From positions 2,472,001 to 2,536,000 of the forward strand of contig NZ_CP137555.1 of the NCBI RefSeq assembly GCF_033723955.1: 64,000 nt of DNA, given 5' to 3'. Made by a program: the position numbers and the translations under genes. Below are positions 1 through 8,540 of the stretch, piece after piece (positions within the stretch are counted from its first letter, which is position 1; each line of letters opens with the position of its first letter). The notes below the pieces were generated by a model that saw nothing but the letters and a program-made list of their open reading frames with translations, had not been told where the DNA came from and did no database searches. The stretch comes from Microbulbifer pacificus. Its GTDB lineage: Bacteria; Pseudomonadota; Gammaproteobacteria; Pseudomonadales; Cellvibrionaceae.

Positions 1-2187
1 GCCGAGGAGGGCGACGATATCGCCCCCGCATTCCTGCCCGACGGTCGTATCGTGTTTACCTCCACCCGCCAGCGCCGCTCCCGCGCGCTGCTGCTCGACG
101 ACAACAAACCGCAGTTTTCTGCGTTGGCGGAAGATCTCGAAGAGCCCGCTTTTGTGTTGCATGTGATGGAGCAGGACGGCAGCAATATCCGGCAGATCTC
201 CTACAACCAGAGCCACGATCTTTCCCCCACGGTGCTCGCCAGCGGACGCGTTCTGTTCAGCCGCTGGGACAATATGGGCACACTTGACCGGCTCAGCCTC
301 TATACCGTAAAGCCGGATGGCACCGACCTGCAGTTCCACTACGGCTATCACAGCCAGGCCACCGGCACGAGCGCCGACCCGCAAAGCGGTCCGGTGCCGG
401 CGGCGTTCAGCAAACCCCAGCAGATGCCGGATGGGCGCATCCTGGTCACCCTGCGCTCGCCGGAGGGAATTACCTACGGCGGCGACATGGTGGTGATCGA
501 CGCGGAGAATTTCACCGAGGCCTACAGCGAACCGGAACAGCAGGGTGTGCTGCAGGGGCAGGAATCCCTCTCCGTCGAACAGGTCATCACCGACGGCGGT
601 CTCTCCCCGCACGGCCTGTTCGCCAACGCCTGGGCCTTCCACGACGGTACCAGCCGCCTGCTGGTGAGCTGGAGTGAGTGTCGGGTGATCGACCCGGCAA
701 CGGAACTACCGCAGCCATGCACCGACGACTGGCTGGCGACGGAGGGGATCGTCCCCGCCGACCCGCTCTACGGTCTGTGGATTTACGACTATAAAGAGGG
801 CACCCAGCGCCCGATTATCCAGCCGATAGAGGGCCAGATGATTTCCGAGGCGGTTACCGCCGATACCCGTCCGGTACCGGCGTTTATTCCCGAGCCGATA
901 CCCGGTATCGATATCGACCGCGACCTGTACGACGCAGGGCTCGCGATTCTGGATATCCGCAGCGTGTACGACTTCGACGGCGTTGCCGCGCTGGATATCG
1001 CCGCGGTTGCAGATCCGCTGCAGACCTCTGCCGCCGAGCGCCCGGCGCGTTTCCTGCGGGTGGTCAAGGCGGTGGGGATTCCGGATCGCGATACTCTGGA
1101 TTTTGACCGCGCCGCGTTCGGCCGCAGTCGCGCGCAGTTGATGCGGGAGATCATCGGCTACACCCCGATCCAGCCGGACGGCTCGGTACGGGTAAAGGTT
1201 CCGGCCGATATGCCGCTCGCGATTTCCGTGGTGGATGCCAACGGCCGCCGTATCGTCGGTCGTCACAACAACTGGCTGCAGTTCCGCGCCGGTGAAATCC
1301 GCAAGTGCCAGGGGTGTCACAGTCGCGACAGCGAAGTGGCCCACGGTCGCACCGACAAAGAACCCGCTTCCGTCTGGGCCGGCGCCCCGACAAGCGGTGC
1401 GCCCTTTGCCAATACCGAGCCTGCGCTCAGCGCGAACATGGGTGAGACCATGGCACAGCTGCTGGCTCGGATTGCCGGCAATCCGTCGCTGGAAGGGGAC
1501 CTGAAATTTTCCGATCAGTGGACCGACCCGGCGCTGCGCGCCAAAGACCCGAGCAGTGCGCTGCTGATGAGCGAACTGCAAACCCCGGTGCCGACCAGCG
1601 TCGCCTGCCAGAGCACCTGGAGTGCCGACTGTCGCAGCGTTATCCACTACCCCACGCATATCCAACCGATCTGGGATCTGCCGCGACAGCTCACCGACGA
1701 CCTTGGCAATGTGCTGGAAGACCACACCTGCACCGGTTGCCACAGCAACCGTGATGCCGCGGGTATGTCCCAGGTGCCACCGGGGCAGCTGGATCTGCGC
1801 GCGGATCAGTCCGGGGTCAATACCAACTTCAGCACGTCCTATGTCGAACTGGTTTTCGACAATCCCACCGAGGAGCTGCGCGATGGTGCGGTTCAGAACG
1901 TGCTGGTGCAGGACACCGACGACAACGGCAATCCTCTGTTCGAGGTGGATGAAAATGGTGATCTCGTTCTCGATTCTGATGGTAACCCGATTCCTGTTAT
2001 GGTGACGGTGAATATTGAGCGGATCATGAATACCGCCGGTGCCAACGCCAGTCGCTTCTTCAGTGTGTTTGCAGCGGGCGGTGTGCACGAAGGTGAGTTG
2101 TCCGCGGCGGAATTGCGTTTGATTTCAGAATGGCTGGATATCGGTGCGCAGTATTACAACAACCCCTTTGATGCACCGGTCAACTGA
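1..2187 (+). CDS. HzsA-related di-haem protein (5' end cut by window)
   Basis: The reading frame is open from base 1, so the N-terminus, including any signal peptide, lies outside the window; 728 residues are visible. The first part has repeats of the TolB/PD40 beta-propeller type (DGRIVFTSTR, HVMEQDGSNIRQIS, YTVKPDGTDL). Two c-type haem sites follow: CQGCH (bases 1306-1320) and CTGCH (1729-1743). This arrangement matches the family named after the hydrazine synthase alpha subunit, which is widespread in bacteria that do not perform anammox, so no hydrazine chemistry is implied. It probably sits in the periplasm or on the outer membrane as an electron-transfer protein. The next gene starts 3 bases after its stop, so it leads a tight operon with two beta-barrel proteins, a thioredoxin and the DUF4266/DUF3570 pair. 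The function is not known. Confidence in the family is good. Confidence 0.8.
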   Translation, partial: AEEGDDIAPAFLPDGRIVFTSTRQRRSRALLLDDNKPQFSALAEDLEEPAFVLHVMEQDGSNIRQISYNQSHDLSPTVLASGRVLFSRWDNMGTLDRLSLYTVKPDGTDLQFHYGYHSQATGTSADPQSGPVPAAFSKPQQMPDGRILVTLRSPEGITYGGDMVVIDAENFTEAYSEPEQQGVLQGQESLSVEQVITDGGLSPHGLFANAWAFHDGTSRLLVSWSECRVIDPATELPQPCTDDWLATEGIVPADPLYGLWIYDYKEGTQRPIIQPIEGQMISEAVTADTRPVPAFIPEPIPGIDIDRDLYDAGLAILDIRSVYDFDGVAALDIAAVADPLQTSAAERPARFLRVVKAVGIPDRDTLDFDRAAFGRSRAQLMREIIGYTPIQPDGSVRVKVPADMPLAISVVDANGRRIVGRHNNWLQFRAGEIRKCQGCHSRDSEVAHGRTDKEPASVWAGAPTSGAPFANTEPALSANMGETMAQLLARIAGNPSLEGDLKFSDQWTDPALRAKDPSSALLMSELQTPVPTSVACQSTWSADCRSVIHYPTHIQPIWDLPRQLTDDLGNVLEDHTCTGCHSNRDAAGMSQVPPGQLDLRADQSGVNTNFSTSYVELVFDNPTEELRDGAVQNVLVQDTDDNGNPLFEVDENGDLVLDSDGNPIPVMVTVNIERIMNTAGANASRFFSVFAAGGVHEGELSAAELRLISEWLDIGAQYYNNPFDAPVN

Positions 2188-2190
2188 AGT

Positions 2191-3027
2191 ATGACAAGGC
2201 TTTCGAAAAAAAAAGCCCCTGAGCTGGCGCTGCTTGTTGCCGGCGCTTTGTTCGCCGCGCAGGCAGGCGCGGCGGACCAGGACAAAAAACAATCTGTTAC
2301 CGAGAGCTTCACCGCCAACCAGTTCGGTGAACGCCTACCGCAAAACCTTCCTTTCGATACCGAGCAGGTCATCGTCGGGGCGGAATATCTCAATCTCTAC
2401 ACCGGTCCCGGTCGCGGTTATGTGATCGACCATGTGGCGGAGTACGGCGAGCCGCTGTGGCTGCTGAAGCGCCGCACCGACTGGGTCAAGGTGATGACCC
2501 GCACCGGCAAAACCGGTTGGGCAAGAATTGCCGAGCTGGATGAGATCGTCACCCCGGATGGCGAAGCGGTGGCGGTACCCACTCCCGGCATCGACGACTA
2601 TCGCGAGCAGGGTTTGCGGGTCGGATTCGTCTACGGCGATTTCGAGGGTGCCAACTCGCTGGGGGTGTCTGTCGGTTATCGCTTTACCGATAATATTTCC
2701 GCAGAACTGCGCGCAGCGCAGACCATCGGTGCCTACTCCGACAGCCAAACCTACCAGGTGGCGCTGCTGCACCAGCCGTTCCCCCAGTGGCGGATCTCGC
2801 CATACTTTCTGCTCGGCACCGGGATCAATATCACATCCCCCAACGCCACCATCGTCGCCACCGAAGATCGCCAGGACAGCACCATGCTCACCGGCGTCGG
2901 TGTGACCACCTATTTATCCCGCCGCTTTGCCCTGCGCGCGGAAGTTGCCAATCATTACCTGCTCACCTCGCGGGAAACCAATCAGGAGATAGTCGAATGG
3001 AAATTGGGATTCGACGTATTTATGTAA
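2191..3027 (+). CDS. SH3-domain / outer-membrane beta-barrel protein
   Basis: 278 residues. There is a signal peptide (LALLVAGALFAAQAGAA). Residues of about 65-120 form a bacterial SH3-like domain (YLNLYTGPGRGYVI, WVKVMTRTGKTGWA). From about residue 140 to the end the chain is rich in alternating beta-strand sequence ending in phenylalanine-rich FDVFM, as in small outer-membrane barrels. The likely place is the outer membrane, with the SH3 part facing the periplasm or peptidoglycan. It starts 3 bases after the HzsA-related gene, and its last 31 bases overlap the next gene, so translation is probably coupled. Function is inferred only from architecture: a barrel or scaffold for the redox cluster. 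Confidence 0.8.
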   Translation: MTRLSKKKAPELALLVAGALFAAQAGAADQDKKQSVTESFTANQFGERLPQNLPFDTEQVIVGAEYLNLYTGPGRGYVIDHVAEYGEPLWLLKRRTDWVKVMTRTGKTGWARIAELDEIVTPDGEAVAVPTPGIDDYREQGLRVGFVYGDFEGANSLGVSVGYRFTDNISAELRAAQTIGAYSDSQTYQVALLHQPFPQWRISPYFLLGTGINITSPNATIVATEDRQDSTMLTGVGVTTYLSRRFALRAEVANHYLLTSRETNQEIVEWKLGFDVFM

Positions 3028-3653
3028 AACTCGCCTGCGCGCTCTCCCTCGCCGGCTTTTCCGCGGTAACCCTGGCCCAGGGCGATGAGGTGATCGACGA
3101 GATCATTTCCCCGGATCTGGAGCGCCGCGAAATTCACGAGGCGAAGATCGACAGCGAGGACTTCGAGTTCACCGTCTACCTGGGCGGTGTTCTGAGCATG
3201 GAAGATTTCGGTACCAACCGCATGATCGGCGGCAGTCTCGCTTATCACATCAGCGAAGACTTTTTCATGGAGGCTGGCTACGCGCAGTCGGAGCTGGGGC
3301 TTTCCAGCTACGAAAGGCTCAGCGGCAGCGCGCCGCTGCTCACCGACGACGAGCGCGATCTCTCCATGTACAACCTGTCGCTGGCCTGGAATTTTCTGCC
3401 GGGTGAAATTTTCATCCTCGACCGCTGGGCGCTCAACAGCAACCTGTACCTGATCGGTGGTATCGGCAACACCAGCTTCGCGGATGAGGAGTATTTCACC
3501 TACAACGTGGGTGTCGGCATCCGCATGCTGGCGCAGGATTGGCTGGCGCTGCGATTTGACGTACGGGATCACATTCTTGAGCACGAGATCTTCGGTGAGC
3601 CGCAGAATGCCAATAATATTTCTGCCCAAATGGGCGTTTCGATCTATTTCTGA
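2997..3653 (+). CDS. small outer-membrane beta-barrel protein
   Basis: 218 residues, starting at ATG 2997 inside the end of the upstream gene. This start gives a plausible signal peptide (LACALSLAGFSAVTLAQ); a longer reading from 2787 would only add out-of-family sequence. The mature protein begins with an acidic linker (DEVIDEIISPDLERREI) and then forms a barrel of the same general type as its upstream neighbour, ending in the outer-membrane signature YF (GVSIYF). The two barrels look like a paired set of outer-membrane components for the HzsA-related cluster. A 46-base gap with a GGAG ribosome site separates it from the thioredoxin gene. The exact role is unknown. Confidence 0.8.
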   Translation: MEIGIRRIYVKLACALSLAGFSAVTLAQGDEVIDEIISPDLERREIHEAKIDSEDFEFTVYLGGVLSMEDFGTNRMIGGSLAYHISEDFFMEAGYAQSELGLSSYERLSGSAPLLTDDERDLSMYNLSLAWNFLPGEIFILDRWALNSNLYLIGGIGNTSFADEEYFTYNVGVGIRMLAQDWLALRFDVRDHILEHEIFGEPQNANNISAQMGVSIYF

Positions 3654-3699
3654 AGATTGAATCGACAATAACAAAACGCAAAAAAAACCGGAGAATTCC

Positions 3700-4185
3700 A
3701 TGCGCAACTTTATCGCCGCAATCTGCGCCAGTGCCGCCCTGCTGGTGGGCGCGCCCGCATCGGCCAATGTTCCCGCCGCCAACTTCACGCTCGCCTCGCT
3801 TAAAAATGGCAACCTGAAACTGAGCGAACAGCGCGGCGAAGTAATCATGCTCAACTTCTGGGCCTCCTGGTGCGGTCCCTGCCGCGAGGAAATGCCGCTG
3901 CTTAACGACCTGCACGCGCGCTACGAATCCGTGGGCTTCAAGGTGTGGGGTGTGAACGTGGATGCCAACCGCGAAGACGCGCAGGCGATGCTGAACAAGA
4001 TCCCGGTGGATTTCCCGGTGCTGTTCGATTCCGAGAGCAGTGTGAGCAAACTGTTCGGTGTGGAAGCCATGCCGAGCACCGTGTTCATCGACCGCGACGG
4101 CAATGTGCGCTATGTGCACAAGGGCTACCGCAGTGGCGATGAGGCCGAGTACAAAAAAATCATCAAGGAACTGATCCGGGAATAA
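3700..4185 (+). CDS. TlpA/ResA-type periplasmic thioredoxin
   Basis: 161 residues with a signal peptide ending ASA. The thioredoxin fold carries the active site WCGPC (Cys58 and Cys61) within NFWASWCGPCREEMP, and the cis-proline motif AMPST. Proteins of this family reduce disulfides in the periplasm, often to prepare apocytochromes for haem attachment or to act on metal sites. Here the partner is probably the CxxCH-containing protein at the head of the operon or the Cys-rich DUF4266 lipoprotein next to it. A ribosome site (CCGGAGAATTCC) precedes the ATG. The family call is secure; the substrate is inferred from context. Confidence 0.9.
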   Translation: MRNFIAAICASAALLVGAPASANVPAANFTLASLKNGNLKLSEQRGEVIMLNFWASWCGPCREEMPLLNDLHARYESVGFKVWGVNVDANREDAQAMLNKIPVDFPVLFDSESSVSKLFGVEAMPSTVFIDRDGNVRYVHKGYRSGDEAEYKKIIKELIRE

Positions 4186-4188
4186 ACC

Positions 4189-4428
4189 ATGATCAAGCGC
4201 GTGCTGCAGTCGTTACCGCTGCTGACTATTTTCTCGTTCCTTACTGGTTGTGAAACCATGATGCCGGAGCCCTGGGTCAAACCTTACGAACGGCACTACC
4301 TCGCCGACCCGATCATGAGTTTCGAGCGGGATCCAGTGGCGGTGGGGTATATGAATCACGTGTACGAAGCGCGAGAAGCCGCACGCGGAGCAGAAGGTGG
4401 TTCGGGAGGCGGTTGTGGCTGTAACTAA
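4189..4428 (+). CDS. DUF4266 lipoprotein with Gly/Cys tail
   Basis: 79 residues. A lipoprotein signal with lipobox LTGC gives a mature protein anchored by Cys21. The body has the DUF4266 pattern: WVKPYERHYLADPIM, FERDP and YMNHVYEAREAARG. The last ten residues are GGSGGGCGCN, a flexible glycine tail with two cysteines. The gene starts 3 bases after the thioredoxin stop and its 3' end overlaps the DUF3570 gene. Pairing of TlpA, DUF4266 and DUF3570 is a recurring gene order in Proteobacteria, but no biochemical role is known to me. The cysteines could bind metal, be modified, or be the thioredoxin substrate. Confidence 0.85.
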   Translation: MIKRVLQSLPLLTIFSFLTGCETMMPEPWVKPYERHYLADPIMSFERDPVAVGYMNHVYEAREAARGAEGGSGGGCGCN

Positions 4429-5563
4429 CTGCAGAAAAATTTTCGGCGCGCTTGCGCTTTCCCTGTTTTCTGCCTGGGCCACTGCTGCGGTGTTGCCGGA
4501 AGAGCGCGCGGACACCATGTACCACTCCTACAGTGGCGGCGGTGTCACCATCGATGGTCCCTCGGTGCTGGTGCGCAAGAATATTGGCAACTCGGTTTCG
4601 CTGTCGGCCAACTATTACGTGGACATGATTTCCGGTGCCTCCATTGACGTGCAGGCCACCGCCAGCCCCTATTCCGAACAGCGGGATGAGTTTTCTCTGG
4701 GAGCGGACTATCTGGTGGACAAGACCACCATGAGTCTCAGCTACACCAATTCCAGCGAAGACGATTACCAGGCGGAAACCGTGGGGTTCGGCATCAAGCA
4801 GGATTTCTTCGGCGACCTCAGCACCCTGTCCATGCGCGTGAGCCTTGGTAGTGACGACGTGATGCGCAACGGCGATGACAATTTCCTTGAGCAGGCGGAG
4901 CACCGCCGCTACGCCCTCGGCTGGAGCCAGATCCTCACCACCAAACTGATCGCCGAGCTGAGCGTGGAAACCGTGGCGGACGACGGTTTTCTGAATAATC
5001 CCTACCGCAGCGTGCGCTATCTCGACCCGACCTCTGGTACCGGCTTCAGCTATCAGGCGGAGCTCTATCCCACCACCCGCAACAGCGACGCGGTGGCACT
5101 GCGGGCCAAATACCGGCTGCCGTACCGCGCCGCGATCAAGAGTGAATACCGCCGCTACGCCGACAGCTGGGGTATTGATGCGGACAATCTGGAATTCCGT
5201 TACACCCATCCACTGGAAACAGAAGACCTGATTCTCGAGGGCAAGCTGCGTTTCTATCAGCAGACCGGCGCGGACTTTTACAGCGACCTGTTCCCGTATG
5301 TGAACGCCACCAGCTTTCGCGCCCGCGACAAGGAGCTGAGTGATTTCAGCAGCACCGCGATCGGCATCGGCGCCTCTTACCAGTTGCCGGAGCGCTGGTC
5401 CCTGTTTGATCGCCGCAGCAGCATCAATCTCTACTGGGATTACATGATGTTCGACTACGATAACTTCCGCGACGCGCGCGCGACGCAGGCGCTGCCTGGC
5501 GAGGAGCCCACCTACAGCTTCAATGCCCATGTGGTCAGGCTATTCTGGTCCATGTGGTTCTGA
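4415..5563 (+). CDS. DUF3570 outer-membrane protein
   Basis: 382 residues from GTG 4415; a GTG at 4397 would add six residues. The 4415 start overlaps the DUF4266 stop by 14 bases and leaves a clean signal peptide (IFGALALSLFSAWATA). The body (YHSYSGGGVTIDGPSVLVRK, then many amphipathic strands) fits DUF3570, a predicted outer-membrane barrel of about 380-400 residues ending in an aromatic residue (LFWSMWF). It closes the operon. In other genomes DUF3570 and DUF4266 often sit with a flavin transferase (ApbE), which is not present in this window; it could lie upstream of base 1. Function unknown. Confidence 0.82.
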   Translation: MAVTNCRKIFGALALSLFSAWATAAVLPEERADTMYHSYSGGGVTIDGPSVLVRKNIGNSVSLSANYYVDMISGASIDVQATASPYSEQRDEFSLGADYLVDKTTMSLSYTNSSEDDYQAETVGFGIKQDFFGDLSTLSMRVSLGSDDVMRNGDDNFLEQAEHRRYALGWSQILTTKLIAELSVETVADDGFLNNPYRSVRYLDPTSGTGFSYQAELYPTTRNSDAVALRAKYRLPYRAAIKSEYRRYADSWGIDADNLEFRYTHPLETEDLILEGKLRFYQQTGADFYSDLFPYVNATSFRARDKELSDFSSTAIGIGASYQLPERWSLFDRRSSINLYWDYMMFDYDNFRDARATQALPGEEPTYSFNAHVVRLFWSMWF

Positions 5564-5739
5564 GCGGGCCAGACTGCGCAGAAAATGATTGTCAGGGGCC
5601 GCAAAGGCCCCTAAAGTCGCCGCCCCCGAGGTGAGCCTATGCCGCAAATGGTCGTATATTTGATCTAAGCTCTTCTCTCCAATCGCTGCGCACTGCCGCC
5701 GCAGTGATCGGGTTTCCCACAAATTCCCCGGATAGTCCC

Positions 5740-6579
5740 ATGCTCAGTTACCGCCACGGTTTTCACGCCGGCAACTTTGCCGATGTGCTCAAGCACTGCG
5801 TGCAGATGGAAATCATTTCCTACCTGCAGAAAAAAGACACGCCGTTTGACTATATCGATACCCACGGCGGCGCCGGACTCTACAGCCTCGGCTCGGAAAT
5901 GGCGCGCAAGAACAGCGAGTACATGACCGGTATCGGTAGGCTTTACAACCATTGCGACCTGCCCGGTTTGCAGGATTATCTGGCACTGATTGCCGGCCTG
6001 AACCAGGAGGGTGGCCTGAAGTTCTACCCGGGGTCGCCGCTGATCGCCGCGGAAATGCTGCGGGCCCAGGACAAGGCCTGGCTGTTCGAGCTGCACCCGG
6101 CAGACGCGGAGCACCTGCGCAAAAACCTCGCCCGCCAGCGCCAGTGTCAGGTGCGCGAGGAAGACGGCTTCAAGGGCCTGTCAGCATTGCTGCCCACGCG
6201 CTCGCGCCGTGCGCTGGTACTGATCGACCCACCCTACGAACAGAAGGACGACTACCAGCGTGTGGTGGATGCGCTGAAGCTGATCCACCGCAAAATGTCC
6301 AACGCCATCACCGCACTCTGGTACCCGGTGGTGGACCGCCACCGTATCGATGCGCTGGAAAAGCAGCTGGTGGCTTCCGGTATTCGCAATATCCAGTTGT
6401 TCGAACTGGGCGTGCGGGCCGATGAGGCGGGCCACGGTATGACGTCTGCCGGCATGATCGTGGTGAATCCACCCTGGACCCTGCGCGGCCAGATGGAAGC
6501 GCTGCTGCCACCGCTGGCAGCGGAGCTGAGCGCCGATGGGGCCAGTCACTACCGCTGTGAGACGCTGGTTGCGGAATAG
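5740..6579 (+). CDS. rlmJ: 23S rRNA (adenine-2030-N6)-methyltransferase
   Basis: 279 residues from ATG 5740; in-frame sequence upstream of this ATG does not belong to the family. RlmJ methylates A2030 of 23S rRNA using S-adenosylmethionine. The N-terminus MLSYRHGFHAGNFADVLKH is diagnostic, DTHGGAG (residues 40-46) is the SAM-binding loop, and DPPYE (163-167) is the N6-adenine methyltransferase catalytic motif. Length matches the family. It stands alone between the DUF3570 gene and a shared terminator. Confidence 0.95.
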   Translation: MLSYRHGFHAGNFADVLKHCVQMEIISYLQKKDTPFDYIDTHGGAGLYSLGSEMARKNSEYMTGIGRLYNHCDLPGLQDYLALIAGLNQEGGLKFYPGSPLIAAEMLRAQDKAWLFELHPADAEHLRKNLARQRQCQVREEDGFKGLSALLPTRSRRALVLIDPPYEQKDDYQRVVDALKLIHRKMSNAITALWYPVVDRHRIDALEKQLVASGIRNIQLFELGVRADEAGHGMTSAGMIVVNPPWTLRGQMEALLPPLAAELSADGASHYRCETLVAE

Positions 6580-6593
6580 CTTGATGTGAAATG

Positions 6594-6621
6594 AAAAAGC
6601 CCGGAATTCTCCGGGCTTTTT
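6594..6621. terminator. bidirectional Rho-independent terminator
   Basis: A perfect 12-bp stem (AAAAAGCCCGGA / TCCGGGCTTTTT) around the loop ATTC, with an A run on one side and a T run on the other. It ends rlmJ on the plus strand and the coiled-coil protein gene on the minus strand. Confidence 0.9.
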
Positions 6622-6647
6622 ATTAGCGGCTCAGGGCAGGATGGAAA

Positions 6648-7091
6648 TCAGTCCTTCCAGAACTGCCACCATTTCTTGCTGTGCTCTTCGCGTGCAGCCT
6701 GGCCCTGCTCGGAACCTTTATCCAGCTCCTTGCGCTCCTGCTCCATCTTCTTGTCCAGCTGCTTCTCTTTGCCTTTCAGCTTTTCTTCGGGCTGCTTGTC
6801 TTCCGGCATCTTTCCGTCAGGCTTGCGCGCCATTTTGTCCATCTTCTTGCCGTCGTGCTGGCCTTCAGCTTGTTCACGCTTGGCTTTCTTTTCCGCAAAC
6901 GCGCGCTTCTCTTCTTCGTTCAGGCGGTAGGGCTCGGCCTTTGCCTGCGCCTGTTCACTGGCATTGTGCTCTTGGTGCGCTTCCATTTGCGCGTGTTCAT
7001 GCTTGCTCTTGTCGGTAGCTGCGGGGCTGTCGGCCAGTGCCGGTGCAGCAACAGCAAGAGCGGTGATTGCGGCGAGAAGGGTTTTGTTCAT
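6648..7091 (-). CDS. periplasmic Lys/Glu-rich coiled-coil protein
   Basis: 147 residues: a signal peptide (LLAAITALAVAAPALA), then a very charged, low-complexity body rich in Lys, Glu and Gln that should form helix or coiled coil, and an aromatic C-terminus KKWWQFWKD. I do not recognise a named domain. The terminal WWQFW could dock to a membrane or partner. It is monocistronic, ending at the shared terminator. It could be a periplasmic chaperone-like or metal-buffering protein (several His residues near the N-terminus), but this is a guess. Confidence 0.6.
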   Translation of the reverse strand: MNKTLLAAITALAVAAPALADSPAATDKSKHEHAQMEAHQEHNASEQAQAKAEPYRLNEEEKRAFAEKKAKREQAEGQHDGKKMDKMARKPDGKMPEDKQPEEKLKGKEKQLDKKMEQERKELDKGSEQGQAAREEHSKKWWQFWKD

Positions 7092-7173
7092 GGAGACACC
7101 TTATCTTTGTGAGGGGTAGATGGTGAACAGTTTGCCTTGTTCAGACTGAATTGTTTCTGAACAAGGTCACGAA

Positions 7174-7797
7174 TTATTGGATGCTGAATACCAATCGCGC
7201 GGCGAGCCCAAGTAGCAGCACACCAAATACCTGCTGCAGGCGGTGGGCGGCGTTTGCACTGAGCCAGCCACGCCCGCTGCCCAGGGTCACCAGCAGGGCA
7301 ACCAGTGAATACCAGATTGCGTCGATACCGGCAGCCAGGCCAGCCATGCCAAGTTTGGTGCCGAGCATTTGCTCGGCCGAGACGAACTGGCTGAACAGCG
7401 CGGTAAAAAAGACCGCAACCTTGGGGTTGAAGAATGCGATCCCGAAGCCCTGCAGTGCCGCTCGCGAAGTGGAAACGAACTCTGGCGTCGGGTTGTTCGT
7501 CGCCGCGTTGCTCGGGGCGGGAGCGCGCAGGGCCTTCCAGCCCAGATACACCAACATGGCAGCTCCACCCCACTGGAGAATGGCGAACAGCATGGGTATA
7601 TGTGTGACCAATACGGCCAGGCCGAAGGCGGTCAGGCACGCATAGAGCGCGACGGCCCCGCCGTGGGCAACGGCGCACGCCAGCCCCTGGCGGGGACCGG
7701 CTGCAGCACAGCGCAGCACAATCAGCAGGCTCGGCCCGGGGCTCATGGCACCCAACGCACAGATTCCCGCCAGAGTCAGCCAGGAGAGCATATCCAT
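7174..7797 (-). CDS. LysE/RhtB-family amino-acid exporter
   Basis: 207 residues from ATG 7797. The start overlaps the stop of the upstream gene in a TGATG junction, so the two are translationally coupled. The family signature is at the N-terminus: GAMSPGPSLLIVLRCAAAG. About six membrane helices are visible. Members export amino acids or related metabolites from the cytoplasm; the substrate cannot be read from sequence. It forms a two-gene operon with the DUF924 gene. Confidence 0.88.
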   Translation of the reverse strand: MDMLSWLTLAGICALGAMSPGPSLLIVLRCAAAGPRQGLACAVAHGGAVALYACLTAFGLAVLVTHIPMLFAILQWGGAAMLVYLGWKALRAPAPSNAATNNPTPEFVSTSRAALQGFGIAFFNPKVAVFFTALFSQFVSAEQMLGTKLGMAGLAAGIDAIWYSLVALLVTLGSGRGWLSANAAHRLQQVFGVLLLGLAARLVFSIQ

Positions 7798-8399
7798 CAG
7801 AAGCCACCTCCCTGTTCCAGCCATTCCCGCTCCGTAGTGGTCGATTCACGGCCGAGCGGCCCATTGCGATGGGGATAGCGCCCGAATTCGTCGATGACTT
7901 TCTGGTGGGCAAGGGCGTATTGATAGAAGCTCTCGGCCTTGGCGGCGCCACTGGCGCCGTCGGGATAATCCATGCGCAGGCGGTTGAAATAGTCCACGGA
8001 GCGGCGCTGTATGTGCTCGCTCTCGGCATGTTCCAGCGGCATACCGAGAAAAGCTCGCTGGAATAGCCCCAGCCGAAGGTCATCACCCCTCTCGATCACC
8101 GCGAGAGCGACTTCCAGAGCTAATAAGTCTCCTGTAAATGCGCGCGCGCTGCCCCGGTAGACGTTTCGCGTGAACTGGTCACACACAAGCACCAGCGCCA
8201 GTTCACCGGCCAGGGATTCCCGCCAGCTGTGCAGTTCGCCGGCGATGGCAGATTCCACCAGATGTCCGAATCGCTCTTCAATCTCCTGATCAAAGGCCTC
8301 ATCGCGGGTAAACCACAGTTGCTGATGCTTTTCATCTGCCGGTGCTTCCAGCTGATCTGAGCCAAACCAGAACTGCAGTATTTCAGAGGGGGTAGCCAT
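7797..8399 (-). CDS. DUF924-family protein
   Basis: 200 residues. ATG 8399 is chosen because TTGGGAGA lies just upstream of it as a ribosome site; an in-frame TTG at 8411 would use that site as coding sequence. Conserved DUF924 features are EILQFWFG near the N-terminus, DQFTRNVYRGSARAF in the middle and GRYPHRN near the end. The fold is an all-helical TPR-like one; no enzymatic role is established. It is co-transcribed with the downstream LysE-type exporter. Confidence 0.85.
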   Translation of the reverse strand: MATPSEILQFWFGSDQLEAPADEKHQQLWFTRDEAFDQEIEERFGHLVESAIAGELHSWRESLAGELALVLVCDQFTRNVYRGSARAFTGDLLALEVALAVIERGDDLRLGLFQRAFLGMPLEHAESEHIQRRSVDYFNRLRMDYPDGASGAAKAESFYQYALAHQKVIDEFGRYPHRNGPLGRESTTTEREWLEQGGGF

Positions 8400-8540
8400 G
8401 GGTTCTCCCAATTATTTTCACCACTGCATGCAAGTGGCGGCGATAGGGTATTCTCCCCATTATTAAACGACAGCAACAGCAGAGTTTTCTGGTAATTCCT
8501 AAACCAAAGAAAAATTCACTGAAATAGCGATTTCTAGCCG

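Noticed and set aside
706..2088. Minus-strand ORF of 460 residues opposite the HzsA-related gene
   Set aside because: Shadow frame; low-complexity Gly/Arg/His/Val composition and no recognisable motif.
1..2187. True hydrazine synthase subunit (anammox)
   Set aside because: Only family resemblance; no other anammox genes are present, and the neighbours are outer-membrane and thioredoxin proteins.
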